In this document: positions 9,910 to 17,686 of the stretch, piece after piece | How the letters are laid out: the number at the start of each line of letters is the position of its first letter | Numbering within the stretch: position 1 is the first letter of the stretch | From: Myxococcales bacterium | Lineage (GTDB): Bacteria; Myxococcota_A; Polyangia; Fen-1088 | Direction: 5' to 3' | DNA: 64,000 nt | Assembly: GCA_022184915.1 (NCBI GenBank) | Contig: JAGTJU010000005.1 | Span: 124,001 to 188,000, forward strand | Made by a program: the position numbers and the translations under genes | Notes under the pieces: generated by a model | The model's input: only the letters and a program-made list of their open reading frames with translations | What the model was told of the DNA's origin: nothing | The model's database searches: none

Positions 9910-10401
9910 TCAGTAGGCGGGCCGGAACACGAACTCGTTCTGCACCTCACCCTCCTGATCGACCTCGGGAAACTCGAACTCCTCAATCTTCTTCACGAGG
10001 CACTGATCCACCTCGGGGCTGTTGAGGGAGCTCTTGAGGATGCGCACGCCCGCAGGAGCATTCGGGGCCAAACGGATCAAGACGGTGACGTTGCCCTGAA
10101 AGCTTCGGTCCTGCCGCTGGTTCAGCTCGTCCTGGTAGCATTTGAGCACGGTGGGTTCACGCTGCTGGAGCACGAGCCGGACGTCCGCCTGTTTGTCGGC
10201 CGGAAGGCCCCCTTGCTGCGGCTGCTGCGGGTCGTTCCTGACCAGCCGGTACGTGGGCTCTTCGGAAGGCGGAGGGGTGCTCGCACATGCGCCGAGCGTC
10301 AAGGCCAGGGACGCCCCGGCGACGAACGACGACAGCCCGCCCCCGAGAACCGGCCAACGTCGCAGAACAACCTCAAGAACTTGGCCCGAACGTGCGTGCA
10401 T
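9910..10401 (-). CDS. Small AgmX/PglI C-terminal-type lipoprotein
   Basis: 163 residues from ATG 10401, or 183 from 10461. A hydrophobic stretch ends in a good lipobox, LTLGAC, so the mature protein is probably lipid-anchored. The mature part holds one TonB-C-like module: VLKCYQDEL, QGNVTVLIRLAPNAPAGV and LVKKIEEFEFPEVD. This is the same arrangement as in the neighbour at 8907-9773, a central Cys-Tyr, a repeated VxxLxxxxNG/AP strand and a second Cys, so the two are likely paralogues. The partner and role of such lipoproteins are not known from sequence. Confidence 0.7.
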   Translation of the reverse strand: MHARSGQVLEVVLRRWPVLGGGLSSFVAGASLALTLGACASTPPPSEEPTYRLVRNDPQQPQQGGLPADKQADVRLVLQQREPTVLKCYQDELNQRQDRSFQGNVTVLIRLAPNAPAGVRILKSSLNSPEVDQCLVKKIEEFEFPEVDQEGEVQNEFVFRPAY

Positions 10402-10462
10402 CCAGATCGCCTCCGCCTTGGGTCTTAACCCCAATCGCCAGGCGATACAAGCGGGGCGCACC

Positions 10463-11605
10463 TCAATCCTTGAGCAACGCGGCGGCGATCACAAGCCGCT
10501 GGATCTCACTCGTCCCCTCGTAGATCTCCGTGATTTTGGCGTCGCGGAAATGGCGTTCGACGGGATAGTCCGTGAGATAGCCGTAGCCACCGAACACCTG
10601 CACGGCTTCCTTGGCCACCCGGTTTGCCACCTCGGATGCGAAGACCTTCGCCATCGCCGCCTCTTTGCTGAAGCGTGCCCCCTCGTCCTTCGTCACGGCC
10701 GCCCGCCACAACAACATGCGCGCCGCATCGATTTCGGTGGACATGTCGGCAAGTTTGAACTGAATGGCCTGGTGCTCGGCAATGGGTTTGCCAAAGGTCT
10801 TGCGCTCGACCGCGTAGCGGGTTGCGGCCTCGAACGCGGCCTGCGCAATGCCCACGGCTTGCGCGGCGATCCCGATGCGACCGCCGTCGAGCGTGGTCAT
10901 CGCGATCTTGAAGCCCTCGCCTTCGGCGCCCACGAGCGCGTCGGCGGGCAAGCGACACTCGTCAAAAAACACCTGGGCGGACGGAGCCCCCCGAATCCCG
11001 AGCTTGTCGTCAGGCGGGCCCACAGTGACACCGGGCGTGTCGAGGGGAACCAAAAAGGCCGAAATGCCCTTGTGCTTGGCAGCGGCGTCGGTGGTGGCGA
11101 ACACCAAGACCACGTCGGCGACCGGCGCGTTGGTGATGAAGTTCTTCGTGCCCGAGAGCACCCAGCCTTCACCCTGGCGCTTGGCTGACGTCTTCTGGGC
11201 GGCCGCGTCCGAGCCGGCCTCCGGCTCCGAGAGGGCATAGCAGCCCAGCTTCCGCCCCGACGCGAGGTGTGACAACCACCCCTGCTGCTGAGACGCGTTG
11301 CCGAAACGAAGCAGCGGCTCACAGACCAGGGAGTTGTTCACCGACATGATCACGCCCGTGGAAGCGCAGGCTTTGCTGATCTCCTCGAGCCCCAGAACGT
11401 AGCTGAGCGTGTCCATACCGGCCCCGCCGAAGGTTTCGGGCACCGCGATGCCCATCAGCCCCAGGTCACCCATCCGCGCGATGAGCTCTCGGGGGAATCG
11501 GTGCTCCTTGTCGATGCGCGCGGCCTGCGGCGCGACCTCTTTGGCGGCGAAGTCGCGGGCGGTGTCGCGAAGCAGCGTTTGCTCAGGCGTTAGCTCGAGA
11601 TCCAC
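10463..11605 (-). CDS. Acyl-CoA dehydrogenase (short-chain/branched-chain type)
   Basis: 380 residues, the full length of the FAD-dependent acyl-CoA dehydrogenase family, which introduces the alpha-beta double bond in acyl-CoA. Signatures are CYALSEPEAGSD (FAD/substrate loop), the N-terminal helical domain with FGGAGMD, and the C-terminal VFGGYGYLTDYPVERHFRDAK. The catalytic base is Glu363 in EIYEGTSEIQR. The C-terminal position of this Glu groups it with short- and branched-chain enzymes, not with isovaleryl-CoA or long-chain types. It ends one base from the start region of the adjacent lipoprotein gene. No other fatty-acid oxidation gene is adjacent. Confidence 0.95.
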   Translation of the reverse strand: MDLELTPEQTLLRDTARDFAAKEVAPQAARIDKEHRFPRELIARMGDLGLMGIAVPETFGGAGMDTLSYVLGLEEISKACASTGVIMSVNNSLVCEPLLRFGNASQQQGWLSHLASGRKLGCYALSEPEAGSDAAAQKTSAKRQGEGWVLSGTKNFITNAPVADVVLVFATTDAAAKHKGISAFLVPLDTPGVTVGPPDDKLGIRGAPSAQVFFDECRLPADALVGAEGEGFKIAMTTLDGGRIGIAAQAVGIAQAAFEAATRYAVERKTFGKPIAEHQAIQFKLADMSTEIDAARMLLWRAAVTKDEGARFSKEAAMAKVFASEVANRVAKEAVQVFGGYGYLTDYPVERHFRDAKITEIYEGTSEIQRLVIAAALLKD

Positions 11606-11754
11606 TCTTCGAATTTACCACGGGTGTCGCGCAGCGTCCCGAATCGGCAGGCCGCAAATCCCGCGCGGTTTTCGCAGTCTGAGCCCATGCGTCATCGGCG
11701 GCGTGGCGCTCGCGGAGGCGCGGACACCAGCGGAAACGTCCGGGGTGTGAGAAA

Positions 11755-11782
11755 TTGCCAAACGCACGCAAGTTGCTACAAA
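11755..11782 (+). promoter_or_regulatory. Sigma-70-like promoter for def
   Basis: TTGCCA (11755-11760) and TACAAA (11777-11782) are separated by 16 bases, and the -10 ends 26 bases before the def start at 11809. The rest of the roughly 200-base divergent gap between the acyl-CoA dehydrogenase and def shows nothing else recognisable. Confidence 0.45.
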
Positions 11783-11808
11783 GCGCCTCCACTGACATCT
11801 TTCCTTCG

Positions 11809-12333
11809 ATGCCCGTTCGCCCCATTCTTCGCTTTCCTGACCCGAAACTGCGCGAGCCCTCCGGCCCCGTGACGGAGTTCGGCGAGGCGCTCGCCGCGCT
11901 CGTGGCCGACATGACGGACACGATGGTGGAAGCGGAAGGCGCAGGTCTGGCAGCGATTCAGGTTGGTGTGCCACTCCGCTTGTTCATCGTGGACGGTCAC
12001 GTGGCAGGCGGCGAAGAGGGCGCACCGCCCATCGTGTACGCCAATCCCGAGATCGTGGACCTCTCCGAAGAGTCGCAGATGGGAGACGAAGGCTGTCTCT
12101 CCTTCCCGGGGGTCTTCGTGCCGGTCAAGCGCAGCATGCGCGCCAGGATTCGGGCGCAGGACGTCAACGGAAACGTCTTCGAGTCCGAAGGCGTGGCGCT
12201 CGTGGCGCGCGCGTTCCAGCACGAGGCTGACCATTTGAACGGTCGCTTGCTCATCGACCTGGTGGGCCCGGTCAAGCGGGAGATCATCAAGCGGAAGATG
12301 CGCAAGGAAGCTGCGGCGGACGCCCAAAGCTAA
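11809..12333 (+). CDS. def: Peptide deformylase
   Basis: 174 residues from MPVRPILRFPD. It removes the N-formyl group from new polypeptides. All three family motifs are present: G44AGLAAIQ51, E94GCLS98 with metal ligand Cys96, and Q137HEADH142 with two metal-binding His and the catalytic Glu. An in-frame ATG 18 codons earlier overlaps the likely promoter, so the shorter start is preferred. folB follows 25 bases downstream, and a methyltransferase after that, all on the plus strand and probably one transcript. Confidence 0.95.
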   Translation: MPVRPILRFPDPKLREPSGPVTEFGEALAALVADMTDTMVEAEGAGLAAIQVGVPLRLFIVDGHVAGGEEGAPPIVYANPEIVDLSEESQMGDEGCLSFPGVFVPVKRSMRARIRAQDVNGNVFESEGVALVARAFQHEADHLNGRLLIDLVGPVKREIIKRKMRKEAAADAQS

Positions 12334-12358
12334 CCTGTCTCCCCTCCGGGCACCTCCC

Positions 12359-12712
12359 ATGGCGCGCATCATCGTTTCTCGTTTGACCTTCGTGGGCCAC
12401 CACGGCGTGAGCGCCCAGGAACGTCAAGAGCCACGCCGCTTCGAGGTCGACGTCGAGGTGGAGGCTTCCGTGGACGCGGCCGAACGAAGCGACGAGCTGC
12501 GCGATACGATCGACTACAGCGAGATCTCGGACATCATCATCGGCATCGGGACCGGCGACCCCCATCACCTCCTCGAGTCGCTGGCGCGACAGATGCTGGA
12601 CGCGCTCACGCAACGCTTTCGCCATGCCCGCGTGGTGCTGGAACTTCGCAAGCTCCACCCTCCCGGGTGCTCGGGTAACCCGGACTACGCGGCCGTCCGT
12701 CTCGAGGCGTGA
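12359..12712 (+). CDS. folB: Dihydroneopterin aldolase
   Basis: 117 residues, normal size for FolB, which cleaves 7,8-dihydroneopterin in folate synthesis. Typical segments are the opening FVGHHGVSAQERQEPRRFEVDV stretch (positions 11-32, with the conserved G-x-x-x-x-E), TIDYSEI near residue 50 and LELRKLHPP near the C-terminus. It sits between def and a methyltransferase; its TGA overlaps the next gene's GTG as GTGA. No other folate gene is in the window. Confidence 0.92.
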   Translation: MARIIVSRLTFVGHHGVSAQERQEPRRFEVDVEVEASVDAAERSDELRDTIDYSEISDIIIGIGTGDPHHLLESLARQMLDALTQRFRHARVVLELRKLHPPGCSGNPDYAAVRLEA

Positions 12713-13962
12713 CCGTCATGACCGCGGCCACTCCGTCCGCACGCGCCGCGGATGTCAGGTGGGTCGCCGCCGAGTGGGCGCGCGCAGGATTCACTCACGC
12801 ACATGTCCAGCCGCTCTTCGCCCCGCCGGGCGGAGCGCCGTTGGCAACGACCGATGCCCTTAGCCTCACGCTGTGGCGGACCCGTGTGCCCACGCCGCTT
12901 CACGCGATGGTGCGGCTTTGGGTGTTGGGCCACCCTGTCCCGGCGTCCTGGTGTCAGCAGGCTCTGCCCACCTGGCGGGACTGGGCGGCGCGGGGCTGGG
13001 TCGAGGCCCGAGATCGCGCAATCGCCCCCTGCGCCTCCGTGTCCTTTCACGACGGCACCCCGCTCGTGGCCGATCCGCCGCACGCAAAGCCCGAGGCTGA
13101 CCACGTCATGGGCGCCACCACCGCCACCTTGCTGCTCGAGCGTTGTCTGCTGCCGGGGCCGCACCTCGAGACGCTCGACCTCGGAACCGGAAGCGGCTTG
13201 CTGGCCCTGAGGCTCGCAGCCTCATCGCCGCACGTGACCGCAACGGACGTCAACCCCCGCGCACTGGCCTACGCCCGGCTCAACACACGCCTGGCCAAGG
13301 CCTCCCACGTGCGCATCGTGCACGGCAATGGTTTTTCAGGTCTGCGGCCGAGCGGCGGCTTCGACTTGGTCGTGGGGAACTTACCCTTCGTGTTGTCACC
13401 GGAGCGTCGCTTCGTGTACAGGGACGGCACGCCCCTCGAAGGTACGCACGACAGCGGCCCCGACACGTTGACCGCGGCCCTCGTGCAGCAGGTGGGCAAG
13501 CACCTGTGTGCGGGAGGCTTTGCGCAGTTCCTCGTGCAATGGCCACACCCGGCGGACTTGGTAGATGCAGGTAACCCTGCAGCGATCGGGCGGGCGGAAG
13601 AAAACCACCTGGCGGGCTGGCTGTCCGGCAACGGCTGCCACGCACTTTTCTGGCGCTTCGGGAGCCAGACGCTCGAGGCACACGCTCTCACGTGGAGCGC
13701 CGGCGCGGCACGAGACACGGCCAGCGCCCGCGTGCGCCGCATCGGACGGTGGATCACTGGACTGCGCGCGGCCGGCGTCGGCGCGGTGAGCACAGGGCTC
13801 GTCACGTTGAAGCGCAGCGACGAGGGGGACCGTCCGTTCATGCGCCTCGAAGACGTCGATCCCCCCCAAGCGCCTTGCGGCGCGGCCTTGAAGGACCGCT
13901 TCGAGATGTGGGTTCGCGCGAGCCGCCGCGGGCCCCGCAAGAAGAAAAACGCCTTCCCTTAA
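12709..13962 (+). CDS. SAM-dependent methyltransferase of the HemK/MTS-like superfamily
   Basis: 417 residues from a GTG that overlaps the folB stop (GTGA); an ATG three codons in is an alternative. The N-terminal 120 residues are a separate all-alpha/beta region. The methyltransferase core follows: LDLGTGSGLLAL (motif I), ATDVNPRAL, and DLVVGNLPFVL in the position of the NPPY-type catalytic motif. NLPF instead of NPPY argues against a simple PrmC assignment. The overall arrangement, with core and YRDG segment after the catalytic motif, resembles a methyltransferase family common in actinobacteria. The substrate is unknown. Its stop overlaps that of the convergent rescue-factor gene in a shared TTAA. 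Confidence 0.8.
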   Translation: MTVMTAATPSARAADVRWVAAEWARAGFTHAHVQPLFAPPGGAPLATTDALSLTLWRTRVPTPLHAMVRLWVLGHPVPASWCQQALPTWRDWAARGWVEARDRAIAPCASVSFHDGTPLVADPPHAKPEADHVMGATTATLLLERCLLPGPHLETLDLGTGSGLLALRLAASSPHVTATDVNPRALAYARLNTRLAKASHVRIVHGNGFSGLRPSGGFDLVVGNLPFVLSPERRFVYRDGTPLEGTHDSGPDTLTAALVQQVGKHLCAGGFAQFLVQWPHPADLVDAGNPAAIGRAEENHLAGWLSGNGCHALFWRFGSQTLEAHALTWSAGAARDTASARVRRIGRWITGLRAAGVGAVSTGLVTLKRSDEGDRPFMRLEDVDPPQAPCGAALKDRFEMWVRASRRGPRKKKNAFP

Positions 13963-14336
13963 CCAGGGCTCTCGCCGGCCTTGCGGGTAGCCCGGGCTTT
14001 GCGCGCGCGGCGCGCACGGCGATCCTTTTGCCGCCGGAGACGCTGCGCCTCCCGATCCGCGGGCGTATCCCCAGGGTGAAGCTGTGCTTCGATACGCTCG
14101 CAGAGCCATCGGCGCGCGAAGAAGCGGTTGAGCCCCTGGGAACGTTCCTGCTGGCACTTGACGGCAATGCCCGAAGGCAGGTGCACCAGCACCACGCACG
14201 TGGCCACCTTGTTCACGTTTTGCCCTCCGTGCCCACGAGCGTGCACGAAGCTTTCCTCGAGATCAGCCTCCTTGAGGCCCAGCTTCTCCATGCGCGCGCG
14301 CAGGGCGTGCTCTTTTTCAGGTGAGACGGGGAACAA
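13959..14336 (-). CDS. Class I release-factor-like protein, probable ribosome rescue factor (ArfB-like)
   Basis: 125 residues. It contains the catalytic GGQ in ARGHGGQNVNKVAT near residues 34-44 and the following VVLVHLPSGIAVKCQQERSQ segment, but no codon-recognition domain. The tail is strongly basic (RRQKDRRARRARKAR). A lone GGQ domain with a basic tail is the ArfB/YaeJ plan, in which the tail enters the empty mRNA channel of stalled ribosomes and GGQ releases the peptide. It could also be a member of the related RF-H-like or peptidyl-tRNA hydrolase ICT1 groups. It is convergent with the upstream methyltransferase. Confidence 0.85.
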   Translation of the reverse strand: MFPVSPEKEHALRARMEKLGLKEADLEESFVHARGHGGQNVNKVATCVVLVHLPSGIAVKCQQERSQGLNRFFARRWLCERIEAQLHPGDTPADREAQRLRRQKDRRARRARKARATRKAGESPG

Positions 14337-14399
14337 GGCCTGACCCCGTCCTACCAGAGACGCCGGCGACCCCGCACCTCGGCGGCGTGATGTGCGCCG

Positions 14400-14774
14400 T
14401 CAGGGAAGCTCAGCTTCATCGTCTTCGCTTGCGACCACATCGTCCCAGAACAGATCCCACGCTTCGCTCGTGGATGTGAGGGCAATGGCCAGCCCGGCAT
14501 TCGCCAAGCCTCGGCCCGCCTCTCCCAGGCTGGTGAAGCAACGCACCACGACGCCTACCGCCAGGATCGGATCGCCCTTCGGCCCCGTGACGCGGATGCG
14601 CAGCAGCGTGCCCACGGGGCGAAGCTCTGGCGTGGCGGCGAACAACCCCCCCCGGCTCACGTCGACCGTGCGTGCGGGAAACTTGGTGCGGCGATCCGTG
14701 AGCTCCAGCCGAACCTGAACAGGGTTGCGCCGCGACGCGCGACGGTCTTGAGGATTGGCAGACATTTGGCGCAT
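14400..14774 (-). CDS. PilZ domain protein
   Basis: 124 residues, a single PilZ domain. The c-di-GMP-binding elements are both visible: an RxxxR cluster at R11-R16 (DRRASRR) and D38-V-S-R-G-G43. The C-terminus is acidic. An ATG three codons downstream (14765) is equally possible. It is probably a small c-di-GMP effector. No GGDEF or EAL gene lies within the window. The 160 bases upstream, before the SEC-C gene, hold no gene I can support. Confidence 0.88.
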   Translation of the reverse strand: MRQMSANPQDRRASRRNPVQVRLELTDRRTKFPARTVDVSRGGLFAATPELRPVGTLLRIRVTGPKGDPILAVGVVVRCFTSLGEAGRGLANAGLAIALTSTSEAWDLFWDDVVASEDDEAELP

Positions 14775-14934
14775 GGGGGGGGAAACCGGTCCTGCCCGCT
14801 AACTTCGACATAGACGTCGACGGAATTGAGAACTTTGGCCCGATAAAGCGACCGAAGCAACCGGGGCGGCCGGGGATCGAGACCAGGTAGCCCCGCCAAC
14901 GGACACCAAAAGGCGCCCTAACCTGATTGGGTGT

Positions 14935-15873
14935 TCAGGGCGCCGAAGGGAGGTCGGCTTGCGCAAGCGTCCGAGCCGTCACCGGCTCGCCCGAGAGCAC
15001 GGCGGCAAGAAAGGCCTTGGCCTCGTCCGACCAAACGTCGCCAAAGGCCTGCGCATACACCACGGCCTCGTCCTTGGAGCCGGGGACGGCCAAAGCGGGG
15101 TTGTCCACCCGGCTCCGGACCTGACCCAAGATGGCAGGCCCCAGATGGGCGTTCGATGCGACAGCGGCTTCCAGGGCCATGCGCGCGCCCTCGGTGTCTC
15201 CCGAAAGAAAGCGCGCGAGCGACAGGCCCATGTGCGCGCGCCCTGCAGCGGCAGGGAAGGCTGCGGCGGCCTCGAGCAGGGGCACGGCTTCGGCGGGGCG
15301 CGACAGCTTCACGAGGGCCTTGGCAGCCACGAGTCGCGCTTCCGTACCCACGGGGCCCGCGTCGATTCCGTAGACTGCCGCCAAGGTGCTCTGCGCGGTC
15401 TCGTACTCTCCGTCGTCGTACGCAAGGCAGCCGAGAGCATGGCTCGCACGAATGAAGGACTGAGCGTCGGGGCGCGAAAACGCATCGGTCACACCCTCGG
15501 CCTTCAGTTTGCTCGCGACGTCACTTTGGCGAGCAATCGCGTCGTTGAAGCGCTCGACCGCAGCGACCTTGTCACCTTGAGACAGCTTCGCCATGCCCAC
15601 GCCCACCACCGCGTCCACCAGCGAAGCGTCGAGTGCGAGGGCTTCGTTGAACTTCTTCTCCGCGGCGCCGGGCCGTCGCTGCTCGAACAAACGCCACCCC
15701 GCCACCAAGGCTGCGCGCGCATCGGGCGTCACGGGAGCCGGAGCCATCGCGGCTTCATCGTCCCGCAGATGGCACTTTTTGTACTTCTTTCCCGAGCCAC
15801 AAGGACACAGATCATTGCGGCTGGTGCTTTCGAGACGTTGCTTGGCTTCGGCGTTCGAGGGGGTATCGCTCAT
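14935..15873 (-). CDS. SEC-C motif protein with TPR-like repeats
   Basis: 312 residues. The N-terminal 45 residues hold a SEC-C zinc motif, RNDLCPCGSGKKYKKCH, like the one at the C-terminus of SecA. The remainder is helical and shows TPR-like pairs, for example residues about 55-115 (FEQRRPGAAEKKFNEALALD) and further Ala/Leu-rich pairs to the end. SEC-C proteins with TPRs are usually of unknown function; the zinc motif may bind ribosome or SecB-like partners. No signal peptide. It is flanked on the same strand by two PilZ genes. Confidence 0.85.
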   Translation of the reverse strand: MSDTPSNAEAKQRLESTSRNDLCPCGSGKKYKKCHLRDDEAAMAPAPVTPDARAALVAGWRLFEQRRPGAAEKKFNEALALDASLVDAVVGVGMAKLSQGDKVAAVERFNDAIARQSDVASKLKAEGVTDAFSRPDAQSFIRASHALGCLAYDDGEYETAQSTLAAVYGIDAGPVGTEARLVAAKALVKLSRPAEAVPLLEAAAAFPAAAGRAHMGLSLARFLSGDTEGARMALEAAVASNAHLGPAILGQVRSRVDNPALAVPGSKDEAVVYAQAFGDVWSDEAKAFLAAVLSGEPVTARTLAQADLPSAP

Positions 15874-15949
15874 GGTGAAAAATCCGAGGGCTCACACCAT
15901 AGCACCCCTTGCCCGCGTTTTAGCGCGTGAGCGATCGTGAATCGCGCGC

Positions 15950-16702
15950 TCAGCGCGCGCGGCCAGGGCCCATTTTGTTCACCTCGAGCTGAAGCTCCGC
16001 CAGCGTGGCCTTGTCGACGTCGACGAGCCGGATGCCGAGTCGCTTTTCGTGTTTCGCGACCACTTTTCCCATGCCCGCGAACAAAGACTGGCCGCTCAAG
16101 CTCACGAGGGAGACCTCGAACTGAGTTCCGAGCGGCACGTCTTCGGTGCCTGGAATGACGAAGCCCCCGAGCCGTATGTTCAGCAGCGGGTTGTAAACGA
16201 AATAGCCCGCCGTCGCAGGGTTGATTTGCACCTGGAGCAAACGGCCGGAAAACACCACACCGTCGGCAACGGGCGTGGCGCCTGCGAGGCCGTGCAGAGC
16301 CTCGGCGGCCGAGGGATCCGTCAGCTCGGGCGCGACCGTGGGCTGTTTACCCTCACGGGTGTTGACGTCGACGATCCGCTCGATGAGCGCACGGCTCGCG
16401 TCGTCGAGGCGTATGAACCGAACCCCCGCTCCCGCGGGGTGTTGGCTCACGCGGACGACCTCGGCCGTACCCCGCAGCAAGGCGAAGCCATCCGCGAGAG
16501 AAAACTCGAACTCCATCTCCTGACCAACCGTCAACGGCTCTGCCGTGGCGACGAACATGCCTGAGCGGCTGACGTTCACCGATTGCGTCTCGACGAAGTC
16601 GATGATGCTCTGGAAGCGAAACCGAACGGGAACCACCACTCCCGCCCGTGCGCCCGCTCGCGGGTCGCGGCCGGAACCCACGGGTGGTGGCCGGTCGCTC
16701 AT
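15950..16702 (-). CDS. PilZ domain protein, two-part (Myxococcus-type)
   Basis: 250 residues. The N-terminal PilZ domain has R15-x3-R19 and N43-V-S-R-S-G48, so it should be able to bind c-di-GMP. A second half (about 130-245) is predicted mostly beta with VVFSGRLLQVQINPAT and LLNIRLGGFVI and resembles a degenerate second PilZ-like fold. The FVATAEPLTVGQEMEFEFSL segment matches the PilZ subfamily abundant in myxobacteria. Seven bases separate its start from the end of yggX on the same strand. Confidence 0.85.
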   Translation of the reverse strand: MSDRPPPVGSGRDPRAGARAGVVVPVRFRFQSIIDFVETQSVNVSRSGMFVATAEPLTVGQEMEFEFSLADGFALLRGTAEVVRVSQHPAGAGVRFIRLDDASRALIERIVDVNTREGKQPTVAPELTDPSAAEALHGLAGATPVADGVVFSGRLLQVQINPATAGYFVYNPLLNIRLGGFVIPGTEDVPLGTQFEVSLVSLSGQSLFAGMGKVVAKHEKRLGIRLVDVDKATLAELQLEVNKMGPGRAR

Positions 16703-16708
16703 CTCGGG

Positions 16709-16978
16709 TTACCCCTGCGGGACGTACTCAGCCGGACCCTTGCCACCGTCACCAAAGAAGAACTGTTCCGCCTGCTCGAGCAAAATCTGCTGCCCCTGGG
16801 GGGACGTGAGGTCGAGCCGGTACTCGTTGACGATGCGCTTCGAGAATTCGACCCACTCCATCCACGCCTGCTGAGAGACGGTATCGAAAATGCGCTGACC
16901 GAGCTCGTTGTTAAACGGCTTGTAGGCCATGCCAGGAAGCTCCTGGCCCAATTTTGCGCATGTGACGATTCGTGGCAT
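16709..16978 (-). CDS. yggX: Probable Fe(II)-trafficking protein YggX
   Basis: 89 residues from MPRIVTCAKL. It matches YggX across its length: the RxVxCxKL start with a conserved Cys, GELG-like NNELGQRIFDTVS, the QQAWMEWVEFS helix and INE-like IVNEYRLDL. YggX protects iron-sulphur proteins from oxidative damage and has been proposed to carry labile iron. An upstream in-frame ATG (17017) would start inside the SRP RNA gene, so it is rejected. It lies just downstream of the SRP RNA and may share its transcript. Confidence 0.92.
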   Translation of the reverse strand: MPRIVTCAKLGQELPGMAYKPFNNELGQRIFDTVSQQAWMEWVEFSKRIVNEYRLDLTSPQGQQILLEQAEQFFFGDGGKGPAEYVPQG

Positions 16979-16999
16979 TGCGAGTCGAAGGCTCCGACG

Positions 17000-17090
17000 A
17001 AAAAAGGTCCCGAGCACCCGTGCAGCTGGTTACCGTTGCTCCCTTCCGGGCCTGGCGGGTTTCGCCGGCATTACGCCGCCCGGGACCAGG
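17000..17090 (-). ncRNA. ffs: Signal recognition particle RNA (4.5S-type)
   Basis: The transcript strand holds the SRP hallmark CCAGGCCCGGAAGGGAGCAA and the paired ACGGTAACC side of the symmetric loop that binds Ffh. The ends pair: GGTCCCG at 17087-17081 with CGGGACC at 17012-17006, giving a hairpin of about 82 bases with a GGCG-rich apical stem. The 3' end runs into six Ts (17005-17000), a plausible terminator tail. A TAATAC -10-like element at 17098-17093 lies just upstream of the 5' end; no good -35 is visible. Two serine tRNAs lie upstream on the same strand. Confidence 0.93.
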
Positions 17091-17261
17091 GCGTATTAGT
17101 GTCACACATCCGCAGGGTCCGCCAGCCCTCGTCAGGTCCTTTTTTGCGCTTCGGCGCCGGAGCCTTGTCGCGCAGGGGCCCGCGAGTACGCCTACCGCGC
17201 CGGCTCACGGCCCTGCACACGACGAGCGCCCGCGCATGCCGCGTCTCGCGCTGTCTACCGG

Positions 17262-17346
17262 AGGAGAGAGAGGGATTCGAACCCTCGGTACCTCGCGGTA
17301 CACACGATTTCCAATCGTGCCCCTTCGACCACTCGGGCACCTCTCC
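17262..17346 (-). tRNA. tRNA-Ser(GGA)
   Basis: A full class II cloverleaf of about 85 bases. Acceptor GGAGAGG pairs with TCTCTCC; the D stem is CCC/GGG; the anticodon stem-loop is CACGA-TTGGAAA-TCGTG, anticodon GGA; a long variable arm (TACCGCGAGGTACC core) follows; the T arm is GAGGG-TTCGAAT-CCCTC. CCA is not encoded. The base after the acceptor is T, unusual for tRNA-Ser, where G is normal. Confidence 0.95.
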
Positions 17347-17385
17347 AAACCACCTCGCCGCCGCCACCTTATTCAGTTTTCGTCG

Positions 17386-17473
17386 AGGAGAGGGAGGGAT
17401 TCGAACCCCCGTTTGGCGTTAACCAAAACCTGATTTCGAATCAGGCGCCTTCAACCAGCTCGGCCACCTCTCC
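17386..17473 (-). tRNA. tRNA-Ser(CGA)
   Basis: A full class II cloverleaf of about 88 bases. Acceptor GGAGAGG/CCTCTCC is perfectly paired; the anticodon stem-loop is CCTGA-TTCGAAA-TCAGG, anticodon CGA; the variable arm is TTTGG-TTAACG-CCAAA; the T arm is GGGGG-TTCGAAT-CCCTC with one G-T pair. CCA is not encoded and the discriminator position is T, as in the neighbouring tRNA-Ser(GGA), 39 bases away. Confidence 0.95.
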
Positions 17474-17686
17474 AGAGACCCGCGCCACACCGTGGCCCGG
17501 GACTCGAACGTATGCCCCGGGGAAGGGCTGGTCGTCAAGAGTCTGCATGCGCCGTTTTTCACATCCGGGGGCCCGCCCGGCGAGCCGCCGGCTCGGGGAC
17601 GCACCGAGAGCCTGCTCACGGACGAGGGGCCGGTCTTTGGAGAGCGCGCGGCTCCGAAGCCGCACCCGCGGGTCTCGGGTGTTACG

